The notes under the pieces: model-generated
Told to the model about the DNA's origin: nothing
Databases searched by the model: none
What the model saw: only the letters and a program-made list of their open reading frames with translations
Translations under genes and position numbers: made by a program
Source: Gammaproteobacteria bacterium
GTDB lineage: Bacteria; Pseudomonadota; Gammaproteobacteria; Pseudomonadales; Halieaceae
DNA: 38,388 nt
Assembly (NCBI GenBank): GCA_030427335.1
Contig: JAUHWV010000003.1
Location: forward strand, 1 to 38,388
Direction: 5' to 3'
Shown here: piece by piece, positions 15,418 to 24,163 of the stretch
How positions within the stretch are numbered: position 1 is the stretch's first letter
Layout: each line of letters starts with the position of its first letter

Positions 15418-16621
15418 CTTCGGAGGCGTCTCCTGTGTCCTTGGCATTTAGCTCGGGTAGTGAGCCGATTTCGGTTTCATACAGTTCATCCAGCAAGGCG
15501 CGCCACTGAGCATAGTGATCCTGCACGTTGCCGCTCAGTGTGATCGTTTGATCATCCAGCTGTATAATTTGTGGGGTCACCTCAGCCTCCAGCGAGGCAC
15601 CCAGTTCCTGCAGGGCTTCTACGTGTATCGCGGCTTCATTGCGTTTGTCGAGCCCGCTCTTGATCATATAACCCCCACCCATGATGGCGACGTTACCCGC
15701 CGTTCTGGTTACCGCGTCGCTGCCTTTGGCGGAGGCATAAATTCCTGCCAGTACGGCGGCGCCGCCGAGTAGAAGATCTTTTCGGGCTTCGGCCTGCACT
15801 TGCTCGAGGGCCAGTGCCTCTTCATAGCTGAGTTTACGCCATTCTTGATAGGGGCCCAGCATATCGGTGTTGAACTGTTGGTAATAGCCTTGCAGAGTAT
15901 CAACATAGAGATGGTCGCGAGCTCGAATCTTGCGCACTCGCTCAAGCATCGGGTCGCCCTCCGCGGGGAGTTTTTGCAAAGTGTAGCGTTCGCCATTTTG
16001 GCGGACATAATCGGAAAAAGCCGCGCTGGCGAAGCGCTCCGCAAAACGCATCTCGGCGACTTGGCGAACCGTGGCGCGGTCGCGAGAAGTGAGCTTTTGA
16101 TAGCTCGATAGCAGGTCATTCGCGATTCGGTTGTAAAGTGCTTGGAATGCGTCGTGAGTGCGTCGAGTCGTTTTGGCGTAGGCGTACCGCGAGGCCTCTT
16201 CTTGGTATACGCGATTGTTCATCCAGAATCGCCCCGTGGCATCAAAGGCGCTTATTTCGAGTGCTAACTCTTTGCCATCAGACTGAAGGATCTTGCCTGT
16301 AATCATCAGATCGGTGAGCTGATCTTCTGAGGGAACCACTCGCACTGCACCCCAGGCTCCACTCTCCTGCAAGGCCGCCATCAAAAGCTGAGGCATGAAG
16401 CGTGACTCGGCCTCTCGAACCTCTGGAAAAACGGGGTCGTCTGTTTCCTGATCTAGGCCCGTATTGAATACGGCGATACTGACATCGAGTAGCTCTGCTT
16501 CCACAGGCGGTTCGCTGGGTGTTTCAACGCGTGGGATTGAAGTGGTTTTGATCGTTTGCGACACACATCCGCTCAGCGAAGCCACGGTGAGAAATACAAT
16601 GCCCAAGATGGCCGTATGCAT
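15407..16621 (-). CDS. Predicted lipoprotein with glycine-zipper segment
   Basis: A 404-residue protein with signal MHTAILGIVFLTVASLSGC; Cys19 is the lipidation site and Val at +2 predicts the outer membrane. The N-terminal half (VSIAVFNTGL, then LMITGKIL and LALEISAFDATGRFW) resembles the LpoB/CsgG-like fold of envelope lipoproteins. The middle is helical and charged. A Gly/Ala-rich stretch (LLLGGAAVLAGIYASAKG then VAIMGGGYMIKSG) looks like a glycine zipper that could insert in or lie on a membrane. I chose ATG 16621 since AAGGA sits 5 nt upstream; ATG 16627 is an alternative that would overlap the preceding stop as ATGA. I do not recognise the family. Confidence 0.78.
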   Translation of the reverse strand: MHTAILGIVFLTVASLSGCVSQTIKTTSIPRVETPSEPPVEAELLDVSIAVFNTGLDQETDDPVFPEVREAESRFMPQLLMAALQESGAWGAVRVVPSEDQLTDLMITGKILQSDGKELALEISAFDATGRFWMNNRVYQEEASRYAYAKTTRRTHDAFQALYNRIANDLLSSYQKLTSRDRATVRQVAEMRFAERFASAAFSDYVRQNGERYTLQKLPAEGDPMLERVRKIRARDHLYVDTLQGYYQQFNTDMLGPYQEWRKLSYEEALALEQVQAEARKDLLLGGAAVLAGIYASAKGSDAVTRTAGNVAIMGGGYMIKSGLDKRNEAAIHVEALQELGASLEAEVTPQIIQLDDQTITLSGNVQDHYAQWRALLDELYETEIGSLPELNAKDTGDASEDVL

Positions 16622-16623
16622 AG

Positions 16624-17688
16624 TCATCCTTGATTAATCCCCTTGTACTTGCGGTACTCCTCCCACAAGCGTTCACGTATTTCTGGGTCGGATTCGCGCA
16701 TGGCGGCTTCTCTTAGCTGCCGGGCGATCACGTCGTCATCTTCGCCGCTGGGTATGTCTGCAGGCGGTGGATATTTCGCTGTGCTGGCCGTGGTAGATGA
16801 ATCTTGTGATCGCATGCCACCGCCGCTGCCGGATGATCCACGCATGCCGCCGGGCATGCGACCATACTCCGATGCTGTCGCGGTATCTGTTTCCTTACTG
16901 GTGCTCGCTACGGGGCCCTCTCTTTCGGCGGTTCGCTGCTCTGCTTGAGCATCGCGGATGATGTCATCAAATACACCGGTTGCACGATCAAGCTCCGCGT
17001 CCAAGATGGCGATTTGTTCAGCTTGTGTGGCTGTGCCATTGATTTCAGATTCCCCCGTGCCGTTTGACGGTAGTGGTGGTAATTGCGAGGGGGTACCTTT
17101 GCTCTGTTCATTATTGCTGGTCGATGATGTACCGGATGTACCGGATGTACCGGATGTACCATTCCCACTCGCAACTTCTAGGGGTTGATTTGATTTTTGC
17201 GAGTTCGTTGGATTGTCGTCATACAGCGTAGGTAGATCTTCGCCAGACGATCCTGTGTCCATGAATCCAGGTTCGCTTGGGGATCCCTCGCCGGTCGCGT
17301 CTGCGACGGTTTCGCCCGAGTTACTCTCGGCTGAGCCCGCGTCGGGCGGCGGTGGGAAAGTTTCTTCGCCGCTGCTTGTCTGAGTCGGCGCTTCGGTCGT
17401 TGCGCTTGAGTCACTGCCGCTGGCTGAGCCTGATTTGGAGGCGCTTGGAAGACTGGCAGAAGGGCCGGGGATTCCTACGTTAGGGCTCGAACTCGAACTC
17501 GAACTGGAGCTAGAGCTAGAGCTAGAGCTAGAGCTAGAGCTGGAGCTGGAGCTGGATGGCGGCATCGGCACGGGCAGTGAAACCGATGGGCTTGTGGGCG
17601 TGGTGGCACTTGGGCAGCCCGATAGCATTAAGAGCACGGGGCCTATTCCCAGTGCCGCTATGGTTCTATTCCGATTCAGGTAGTACAT
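16624..17688 (-). CDS. Low-complexity lipoprotein with 24-residue poly-Ser tract
   Basis: A 354-residue protein with a lipoprotein signal and lipobox MLSGC (Cys25, Pro at +2). The mature N-terminus is a Pro/Ser linker followed by 24 consecutive Ser (45-68), coded by alternating TCN and AGY codons in a hexamer repeat. Then come long Gly/Ser/Thr/Glu-rich disordered stretches with a Gly-Thr-Ser repeat from a 9-bp DNA repeat (17126-17160). Helical segments appear only near the end (EQIAILDAELDRATGVFDDI and RLWEEYRKY). The start ATG 17688 lies inside the previous gene's end (23-nt overlap); a TTG at 17700 is possible. It may be an unstructured periplasm-spanning lipoprotein. Confidence 0.78.
   Translation of the reverse strand: MYYLNRNRTIAALGIGPVLLMLSGCPSATTPTSPSVSLPVPMPPSSSSSSSSSSSSSSSSSSSSSSSSPNVGIPGPSASLPSASKSGSASGSDSSATTEAPTQTSSGEETFPPPPDAGSAESNSGETVADATGEGSPSEPGFMDTGSSGEDLPTLYDDNPTNSQKSNQPLEVASGNGTSGTSGTSGTSSTSNNEQSKGTPSQLPPLPSNGTGESEINGTATQAEQIAILDAELDRATGVFDDIIRDAQAEQRTAEREGPVASTSKETDTATASEYGRMPGGMRGSSGSGGGMRSQDSSTTASTAKYPPPADIPSGEDDDVIARQLREAAMRESDPEIRERLWEEYRKYKGINQG
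17126..17160. repeat. 9-bp in-frame tandem repeat
   Basis: Nearly four copies of GATGTACCG lie inside the poly-Ser lipoprotein gene and encode a Gly-Thr-Ser tripeptide repeat on the minus strand. Copy changes would stay in frame. Confidence 0.9.
17485..17556. repeat. Hexameric microsatellite encoding poly-Ser
   Basis: These 72 bp read on the minus strand as 24 serine codons, alternating TCN and AGY. The plus strand shows runs of GAACTC-like and GAGCTA hexamers. Changes in copy number would lengthen or shorten the serine tract without a frameshift. Confidence 0.95.
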
Positions 17689-18910
17689 AAGATTGCTCAA
17701 TATCCTGCAATGTCACGGTTTGTCCATCCACGATCTTGGGTCGAAAAGTGGCTTTTCTCAGTAATCGGATGAACCGCCCAGCGGCCCCATCGAAACCCTC
17801 GGCTACCTCAATGCGTTCCACGCTCCTTACGCTGCCGCGGTCTGTTACGGTAAAGCTCAGTCGAACGTTGCCATCCTCTTTCGGAACAGCTGGCGGTAGC
17901 AAGCGTACGGACTCCAAATCCGGGAGTAAAACAGGCTCGCTAAATAAGCGCGTTCTTAATTCTTCGATACGCGCTTCATCCTCAAGTTCCCCGATAACCT
18001 GATCAATTTGTTGATACACCTCAAAGGCGGATCGCCGTTGACCGCGCCACAAATTCCAATCTGCGAGCTGCAGTGAGGCGTGAAAAGCTTCAAAACTTAG
18101 GGGGCCGTGAACTTTGGATTCGGTGCGCACTAAGAGCTCAATTACCGAAGGCGCCCCTTTGTCTGCTTGACGATAATACTCGTAGAAGTTGTTTTGCGTC
18201 TGGTCCTCGTCAAAGGCTGAGCGTCGTTCAAATGGGCTGATTTCCTCACCCTCATCGAAACTGGTCACTAAAAAGTAGGTCTGTAGCATGCCGCTGAGAC
18301 TGGATTTAATTAGGCTGTATTCCTCGTCATGGTCAACTAAATCCGCCAAGGACTTTTCGTAAACGGCCAGCATTTTTGCCAAACGGTAAAAGTTTTCTTC
18401 TCTTGGGTTCGTCAAAAATAAGGACTTCTGCCACTGCGCAAACTCATTCCACGCCCTCACCCGCTCGGGCCCTGCGCTCAGCGACTGTTCTTGGACTCGA
18501 ATCAAATAGTCATAGCGTTCATCGGCTTCGGCAAGATCGCCGAGCGCGCCCAGGCTCACCACCTCCGCCTTCAAAAAGGGAATCTGACTTCCGCTGAAAA
18601 GTCCCTCGTTTATTCGTGTCACGTGTGTGCCGCGCTTGAAGACTTGAACAGCACGTTCATGACGCCCTGAGCGTTGAAGTGCGAGTCCTAATCCGAGTAG
18701 CTCTTCACTGAGCCCGGAATCGAAGGCACCACCCACGGATTCTAGCTCGGTTATTCGCTGCTCAAAGCGATCCAGCTCTTTCGTGTGAAGCGTTGTCTGT
18801 TTAGCGTCGTCTAAGAGGTCAATATCACCCGACTCCTCTGCCGCGACCGCCGAGGATAGGTTCAATGTAAGGGCTAGGGTCATGCCGGTCACGAATTGTC
18901 GAGTAGCCAT
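17666..18910 (-). CDS. Exported helical-repeat protein with TonB-C-like domain; first gene of operon
   Basis: A 414-residue protein. Residues 1-24 form a cleavable signal peptide (MATRQFVTGMTLALTLNLSS, then AVAA), so the protein is periplasmic or outer-membrane associated. Most of the chain is helical with TPR-like repeats (GLGLALQRSGRHERAVQVFK). The last 80 residues (VRLSFTVTDRGSVRSVERIE, then a FRPKIVDGQTV segment) match the pattern of the TonB C-terminal domain, but there is no TonB-type N-terminal membrane anchor. GGAG lies 8 nt before the ATG at 18910; the longer frame from 18982 would mask the signal peptide. Its position as first gene, downstream of a candidate promoter, suggests that it heads the operon. 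Confidence 0.78.
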   Translation of the reverse strand: MATRQFVTGMTLALTLNLSSAVAAEESGDIDLLDDAKQTTLHTKELDRFEQRITELESVGGAFDSGLSEELLGLGLALQRSGRHERAVQVFKRGTHVTRINEGLFSGSQIPFLKAEVVSLGALGDLAEADERYDYLIRVQEQSLSAGPERVRAWNEFAQWQKSLFLTNPREENFYRLAKMLAVYEKSLADLVDHDEEYSLIKSSLSGMLQTYFLVTSFDEGEEISPFERRSAFDEDQTQNNFYEYYRQADKGAPSVIELLVRTESKVHGPLSFEAFHASLQLADWNLWRGQRRSAFEVYQQIDQVIGELEDEARIEELRTRLFSEPVLLPDLESVRLLPPAVPKEDGNVRLSFTVTDRGSVRSVERIEVAEGFDGAAGRFIRLLRKATFRPKIVDGQTVTLQDIEQSYVLPESE

Positions 18911-18971
18911 TGCGTTATCTCCGAAACCAAATCGCGCTGAAGACCAGACGGTTGCAGTCGCACTTGATCGT

Positions 18972-18999
18972 AGTATACACAAGATACGAATGCAGTCAG
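18972..18999 (-). promoter_or_regulatory. Candidate sigma70 promoter of the 13-gene operon
   Basis: On the minus strand, CTGACT (18999-18994) and TATACT (18977-18972) are separated by 16 bp. This would start transcription near 18965, about 55 nt before the first start codon. It lies in the 170-bp gap shared with the divergent thioesterase gene. Confidence 0.4.
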
Positions 19000-19080
19000 C
19001 GTACGGCTCAGAAGATTAGTTCTGGGCCCAGTGGCACCTTTTAGGCTAGAGTGGTAGGCGTTTAAGTAGAGAGTGGAATC

Positions 19081-19863
19081 ATGGGGTATTTTAAGCGTGA
19101 AACGGCGGTTTTTCGGGTAAATGAAACGACATGGGAGGCCAATCTTGTAGAGGGCTGGCGTATCGGCGAAATGATGAATGGCGGTTATTTGCTCGCCATT
19201 GCAGGCCGTGTGCTGGGGGAGGCTCTGCCCCAGTCCGACCCGCTGTCAATTAATGCTTTTTATCTTGCTCCGGCCTTCGTGGGGCCAATTCGATGTGAAG
19301 TTGAAATTCTGCGTTTGGGGAAAAACACCAGCCAAGCGGTGGTGAAAATGATTCAGAATGGCGAGCTAAAAGTTCAGGTGACAGGTGCGTGCACCGATCT
19401 TGATGGTCTTTCAGGTCCGACGTGGATCCGAACGCCTCGGCCCGAAATACCGGAATGGGATGATCTACCCTCAACCCCCAATAAAGCGATTGAGCTGAGC
19501 AGTCGCATGGATCTTAGGTTGTCTCAAGGCCAATCGTTTTTACAGGATGGTAAAGGCGATGGCAGAGGCGAGTTTCAAGGGTGGATAGGGCACAGCGATG
19601 GTAGCCCCACGGACGCCTTATCGCTGTTGTTCTTTGCTGACGCGTTTCCGCCGCCTGCATTCTCTTTGTTTGGTGCTGTAGGTTGGGTGCCTACAATCGA
19701 GTTGACCGTTCAGGTTCGTGCCAAACCCGCACCCGGCCCAATCCAAGCCGCGCTTTGGTCAAATTATCTGACTGAGGGCATAACGGAGGAAGACGGCTTA
19801 TTTTGGGATAATACGGGAAACCTTGTTGCAATCAGTCGCCAATCAGCGAAAGTGCGTGCCTAA
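19081..19863 (+). CDS. Acyl-CoA thioesterase-like double-hotdog protein
   Basis: A 260-residue cytoplasmic protein of the TesB-like thioesterase superfamily (4HBT_3 type). The N-terminal hotdog contains the typical NGGYLLAIAGRVL helix preceded by the WRIGEMMN turn, and DPLSINAFYLAPA. The second hotdog has GWIGHSDGSPTDALSLLFFADAFPPP and PTIELTVQVRAKP, where the Asp in the DALSLLFF helix is in the usual catalytic region. Such enzymes hydrolyse acyl-CoA thioesters; chain length preference cannot be told. It is a single gene, divergent from the large operon, and the next gene is on the opposite strand. Confidence 0.8.
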   Translation: MGYFKRETAVFRVNETTWEANLVEGWRIGEMMNGGYLLAIAGRVLGEALPQSDPLSINAFYLAPAFVGPIRCEVEILRLGKNTSQAVVKMIQNGELKVQVTGACTDLDGLSGPTWIRTPRPEIPEWDDLPSTPNKAIELSSRMDLRLSQGQSFLQDGKGDGRGEFQGWIGHSDGSPTDALSLLFFADAFPPPAFSLFGAVGWVPTIELTVQVRAKPAPGPIQAALWSNYLTEGITEEDGLFWDNTGNLVAISRQSAKVRA

Positions 19864-19893
19864 ATTTTGCTGTCGCACTTGGGTGGCTGGAAT

Positions 19894-20202
19894 TTAGTCT
19901 GACGTAGTCGGAACTACGGGCGCTCGGCGAGCGAACAAAGGTAGGCTGGGGAAGGTAAAAAAGGCACGCCAGTCATCCCCGAAGTCTCGTTCTATGGGGT
20001 GTTCGTAAACTTTCTTGTAGAGACGTTCGAACCGGTTTTGTTCCTCATCTGCCTTACTTATGCCGCAGATCACGGCGGCTTCCATTAAACCTTCCAGTCT
20101 TATTTGAGCGCTCGGTGAGCAATCCTGTCCGTCTTTCAGTTGCTGCAAAATCCGCGATAGACGATGTTCGATCTCGTTAATCAGACGGTCTGATTCCATC
20201 AT
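19894..20202 (-). CDS. Small helical protein of unknown function
   Basis: A 102-residue protein, mainly helical and acidic, with an N-terminal amphipathic helix (LINEIEHRLSRILQQLKDG), a second (IRLEGLMEAAVICG), and an aromatic, basic C-terminus (RAFFTFPSLPLFARRAP). There is no signal peptide or membrane helix. I do not recognise the family. Clean protein-like composition and the position between convergent and divergent neighbours make it likely real. The start at 20202 is tentative; a GTG at 20250 would lie closer to the divergent gamma-glutamyltransferase start. Confidence 0.55.
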   Translation of the reverse strand: MMESDRLINEIEHRLSRILQQLKDGQDCSPSAQIRLEGLMEAAVICGISKADEEQNRFERLYKKVYEHPIERDFGDDWRAFFTFPSLPLFARRAPVVPTTSD

Positions 20203-20295
20203 TCTGATTTGATGCCCTTTCACAACGGAGGTCAAAGGATTATCCTCCACTTCGTGCTAACCGTACAGTTCCCACTTTTAACCCGGATGACTCCT

Positions 20296-22023
20296 ATGAT
20301 TCTTCGCTTGCTCAGTCTCTTTCTGCTCATTAATGCGGCTTCGACCCTCGCCCAATCTCAAGTAGAGCAGATGCCCATCATTGATTACCAGAATCGCTTT
20401 CTTCCCCAGGTTGGTAGCCAAGGCATGGTGGTTGGGCCAGAAAAGTTGGCGGCTGAGATCGGTCAAGAAATCTTGCGCCAAGGTGGTAATGCGGTAGACG
20501 CCGCTGTTGCAACCGGCTTCGCTCTCGCGGTGACCTATCCGCAAGCAGGTAATTTGGGGGGAGGCGGTTTTATGTTGATCCACTTGGCAGAGCCGAATAA
20601 ACAGGTTTTTATTGATTATCGAGAAATGGCACCGGGTCGAGCCCATCGCGATATGTATCTCGATGAGGCGGGTGCTGTTGACAGGCAATCACTCTACTTC
20701 AGCTATTTGTCCGCTGGTGTGCCTGGTACAGTGGCTGGCTTACTACATGCACTTGAAAATTACGGAACCTTGACGGTAAGGCAGGTGCTTCAACCGGCTG
20801 TCGATTTGGCTTTGAAAGGCATTCCCGTGACCTACGCCTTGCATTCAGCGATCGGCAGCCGCAAAGAGCGTTTGTTGCAAGATCCGGGCGCTAGTATGGC
20901 TTATTTAATCGAGGGCGAAACGCCAAGCTTAGGGTCGACTTTCGTACAGCCTGACCTAGGCCGTGTGCTACAGAGTATTCGAGACAATGGACGCTCAGGT
21001 TTCTACGAGGGCTGGGTGGCTAAAACGATCTCTGAGGCCATGCAAGATAATGGTGGTATTGTCAGTGAAGCCGATTTGAAGAACTACCGTGTGGTTGAAA
21101 GAGAGCCGGTTCGAGGTTCTTACCATGGCTACGACATTGTCTCGGCGCCCCCGCCTTCCTCGGGTGGAACCCATATCATTGAAATGCTGAACATTCTGGA
21201 AGGTTTTGATTTAGTGAGTATGGGGCACAATTCGGCGGCGTACATTCACCACGTTGTTGAAGCCATGAAAATAGCGTATGCCGATCGAGCTGCACACATG
21301 GGGGATCCCGACTTTAGCCCAGTCCCAGTGAAGCAGCTGTTGAGTAAAGACTACGCCGCAGTAAGACGCTCTGAAATCAATCCACAGCGGGCGCGAGCGC
21401 CTATGGAGATTCAGGCCGGTGACTTCGACGATTCGGAGAGTACCGACACGACACACTTTTCAGTGGCCGATACCGCGGGTAACGTCGTTGCAAATACCTA
21501 TACTTTGAACTTCAGCTTTGGTTCCCACATTGTGGTCCCGGGTACCGGTATGTTGCTCAATAACGAGATGGCGGATTTTATGTCGAAGCCTGGGACACCC
21601 AATGCCTTTGGTTTAATCGAGAGTCAGGCCAATGAAGTTTCCGCGGGCAAGCGACCTTTATCCTCGATGAGTCCGACTTTGGTATTCAAAGAGGGCCGAC
21701 CTTGGCTCGCTACGGGCAGTCCGGGCGGGAGTTTGATCATCAGCACTGTGATGCAAACGATACTGAATGCGATGACATTCGATATGAACGTCGCGGCCGC
21801 TGCAGGCTCAGCTCGTGTGCATCATCAATGGATGCCCGATACGTTGCGTCTTGAAAGCGGCATTAGCAAAGACACCGTGGATAAACTCAAGGCCATGGGA
21901 CATCCGGTGGAAGAGAATGTGAGAACGCTTGGGCGAACTCAGTCCATTATGCTCCAAGACGGTTGGTTTCTGGGTGCGACAGACACGCGTCGCCCCGGCG
22001 GATGGGTTGCGGGCGCTCAGTGA
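20296..22023 (+). CDS. ggt: Gamma-glutamyltransferase
   Basis: A 575-residue N-terminal nucleophile hydrolase that transfers or hydrolyses the gamma-glutamyl group of glutathione and related compounds in the periplasm. It has a signal peptide ([20 protein letters not shown]). Family motifs include [44 protein letters not shown], the DTTHFSVAD site whose first Thr after Asp (codon 21448-21450) should be the autocatalytic nucleophile, and [11 protein letters not shown]. Length fits the family. ATG 20296 has GGA 8 nt upstream; ATG 20287 is equally in frame. Ten nt separate its stop from pdxH, so the two are probably cotranscribed. Confidence 0.93.
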   Translation: MILRLLSLFLLINAASTLAQSQVEQMPIIDYQNRFLPQVGSQGMVVGPEKLAAEIGQEILRQGGNAVDAAVATGFALAVTYPQAGNLGGGGFMLIHLAEPNKQVFIDYREMAPGRAHRDMYLDEAGAVDRQSLYFSYLSAGVPGTVAGLLHALENYGTLTVRQVLQPAVDLALKGIPVTYALHSAIGSRKERLLQDPGASMAYLIEGETPSLGSTFVQPDLGRVLQSIRDNGRSGFYEGWVAKTISEAMQDNGGIVSEADLKNYRVVEREPVRGSYHGYDIVSAPPPSSGGTHIIEMLNILEGFDLVSMGHNSAAYIHHVVEAMKIAYADRAAHMGDPDFSPVPVKQLLSKDYAAVRRSEINPQRARAPMEIQAGDFDDSESTDTTHFSVADTAGNVVANTYTLNFSFGSHIVVPGTGMLLNNEMADFMSKPGTPNAFGLIESQANEVSAGKRPLSSMSPTLVFKEGRPWLATGSPGGSLIISTVMQTILNAMTFDMNVAAAAGSARVHHQWMPDTLRLESGISKDTVDKLKAMGHPVEENVRTLGRTQSIMLQDGWFLGATDTRRPGGWVAGAQ

Positions 22024-22033
22024 GGAGGATGCA

Positions 22034-22690
22034 ATGAGTTATCAGGATCATCGGCGCGACTACACCAAAGGCGGGTTGTCGCGCGACGACCTGCACGAGA
22101 ATCCCTTGGTACAGTTTGAACGCTGGCTGAAGCAAGCAATCGAGGCGGGTCTGGCGGATCCAACAGCGATGGTGGTGGCGACTAATGATGAGTCCGGCTA
22201 TCTGTGGCAAAGAATGGTCTTACTAAAAAACAAAGATCTGGTCGCTGAGAAAAGCTTCGTGTTTTTCACCAACTATTCGAGTGCAAAGGCTCAAGCAATA
22301 GACTATTCGCCGCGGGTATCGCTGCATTTTCCGTGGAATGAATTGGACCGACAAGTCATTGTTGGGGGTGTGGCCGAGAAGATATCGGCACGCGAAACCG
22401 CGGAGTATTTTTTATCAAGGCCCCGAGAGAGTCAGCTGGCGGCGTGGGCCTCGCAGCAGAGTCGACCTATTTCCGCCAGAACGATGTTGGAACAGCAGCT
22501 CAAGGCCATGAAAGAGAAATTCGCTCATGGAGATGTACCGGTGCCCGATTTTTGGGGTGGTTACCGAGTCGTTCCTGATCGAATTGAATTTTGGCAGGGT
22601 GGTGTGAACCGACTGCACGACCGATTCAGGTACTACCGCGAAGGTGATGTGGGCGAGCCGACCTGGCGCATTGAGCAATTGCAGCCCTAG
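22034..22690 (+). CDS. pdxH: Pyridoxamine/pyridoxine 5'-phosphate oxidase
   Basis: A 218-residue FMN-dependent oxidase that converts pyridoxamine or pyridoxine 5'-phosphate to pyridoxal 5'-phosphate. Recognisable segments are [20 protein letters not shown] at the N-terminus, QRMVLLKN and [10 protein letters not shown] for FMN binding, [34 protein letters not shown], and a C-terminal [19 protein letters not shown] followed by RLHDRFRY. The ATG at 22034 has a strong GAGGAGG (22022-22028). It follows ggt closely on the same strand. Confidence 0.95.
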   Translation: MSYQDHRRDYTKGGLSRDDLHENPLVQFERWLKQAIEAGLADPTAMVVATNDESGYLWQRMVLLKNKDLVAEKSFVFFTNYSSAKAQAIDYSPRVSLHFPWNELDRQVIVGGVAEKISARETAEYFLSRPRESQLAAWASQQSRPISARTMLEQQLKAMKEKFAHGDVPVPDFWGGYRVVPDRIEFWQGGVNRLHDRFRYYREGDVGEPTWRIEQLQP

Positions 22691-22751
22691 AGGGTTGCTG
22701 CTTGTTGGACTCCGGATCGAATCGCGGTTCGGGGCCGAGTTGTCCGTCAAT

Positions 22752-24050
22752 TTAAATAATCGACGTTGGGCTCGAACTGCGTTGCTCAACATACCGGCAA
22801 TGCGGGTTGATGCCCAGAATATGGCGCCGAACTAAGTCGAGGGCGCAGGCGGTAATCATGGTCTGGAATAGCTGTCTGGAGACGGGCCAAACCAGTTTTA
22901 GGCTGCGCAGATCAGCGGCGGTTCCATAAGCGATCCAAACGGTTCCCACCGGCTTGTCTGGGCTACCACCGTCGGGCCCGGCAATACCGCTAACCGCAAT
23001 GGTGTAATCGGCTTTGCTTACGTCAAGAGCCCCCTCAGCCATGGCGCGGACCACAGGTTCGCTGACGGCACCGTGCTGAGCTAGCAGTGCAGGATCGACA
23101 TTGATCATTTTATTTTTCATCGTGTTTGAGTACGTTACGAAGCCAGCCTCAAACACGCGTGAAGCGCCCGCAACTTGGGTGATTTGGCTGGCTATCATGC
23201 CCCCGGTACACGACTCTGCTGTAGTGATGCTTTGCTCTCTCTCGGCAAGAAGCTGTACTACGGTTTGAGCCAGAGTCGTATCCCCTTGTCCAATGATGTG
23301 ATCTCCAAACAGGTCATGAATATGCTCAGCACAGGCAAGTTGGTCGCTTTTAAATTGGGCATCCTGAATCGTGAGTTTGACCTCCATCTGTGGGGCGCTC
23401 GCTCTAAAGCCCAAATCCACCGAAGCGGGCCACTCGAAACGGGACTGGTTTATTAGCTGCTGGGCGTTGGATTCCCCTATACCGAAGGTCTGGAGTCTCA
23501 GCACGTGAGTTTGCGAGGTCAGCTGCCATTCTGATTGAACTCGCTCCAATATCAGCGGCATCATAGACCGCATTTCGCTGGGTACCCCCGGCGTCGCAAA
23601 AATCCGAGTGTGCCTAAAGCGAAGATCAATGCCCGGCGCTGAACCGGTCGCATTTGGGATAATGCTTGAGCCCTCCGGCATGAGCATTTGCTTGCGATTG
23701 GCCTCATTTAAAGGTTGGCCGCGGCGTTCACACCAGGCCTCGAGCTGTGCTTTTGCGTCGGCGTTGATGCTGAGCGGTTGGTTTGATAGCTTGGCTAGCA
23801 CCTGCGCTGTTAAATCATCAACGGTTGGGCCCAGCCCCCCGTTCATGAGGATGACATCCGCCGTTTGCGCCATGTGCTCGAGTTCGCTCAAAAGCTGTGT
23901 TTCGTCGTCGTTAACGGTGACTTTGCGTGAGAGTTTGAGCCCATGCTCGGCTAAGACCTGAGCCATGTAGGCTGAGTTTGAATCGATCGTGTCACCGGCC
24001 ATCACCTCGTTGCCTGTTAGTAGCACTTGGATGTTGAGTTGCTTGTGCAT
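22752..24050 (-). CDS. cinA: CinA-family nicotinamide-nucleotide amidohydrolase
   Basis: A 432-residue two-domain protein. The N-terminal MoCF-like domain (about 8-170) has LLTGNEVMAGDTIDSNSAYM and ILMNGGLGPTVDDLTA, and FATPGVPSEMRSMM. The C-terminal PncC domain (about 270-425) has ITTAESCTGGMIASQ with the catalytic Ser, then GFVTYSNTMK, AVSGIAGPDGG and PVGTVWIAY. The C-terminal domain deamidates nicotinamide mononucleotide; the N-terminal domain hydrolyses ADP-ribose-type pyrophosphates in some relatives. ATG 24050 matches the family's usual start; the open frame continues upstream but without family similarity. Converges with pdxH. Confidence 0.93.
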   Translation of the reverse strand: MHKQLNIQVLLTGNEVMAGDTIDSNSAYMAQVLAEHGLKLSRKVTVNDDETQLLSELEHMAQTADVILMNGGLGPTVDDLTAQVLAKLSNQPLSINADAKAQLEAWCERRGQPLNEANRKQMLMPEGSSIIPNATGSAPGIDLRFRHTRIFATPGVPSEMRSMMPLILERVQSEWQLTSQTHVLRLQTFGIGESNAQQLINQSRFEWPASVDLGFRASAPQMEVKLTIQDAQFKSDQLACAEHIHDLFGDHIIGQGDTTLAQTVVQLLAEREQSITTAESCTGGMIASQITQVAGASRVFEAGFVTYSNTMKNKMINVDPALLAQHGAVSEPVVRAMAEGALDVSKADYTIAVSGIAGPDGGSPDKPVGTVWIAYGTAADLRSLKLVWPVSRQLFQTMITACALDLVRRHILGINPHCRYVEQRSSSPTSII

Positions 24051-24163
24051 AACCGGATTCCCGTTGCAAAGCGCGCATTGTAGCAGTCCTGTAAGTGCGC
24101 AGCATGAAAATTCCGGAATAAATGGTAAGGTATGCCCAAGAGAACAAGGGGGAAAGCTGGCTG

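Noticed and set aside
16958-17683. Plus-strand open frames across the poly-Ser gene
   Set aside because: They are antisense shadows of the repeat-rich lipoprotein gene.
22681-22700. Hairpin between pdxH and cinA as a terminator
   Set aside because: The stem has a G-T pair and no T run on either side.
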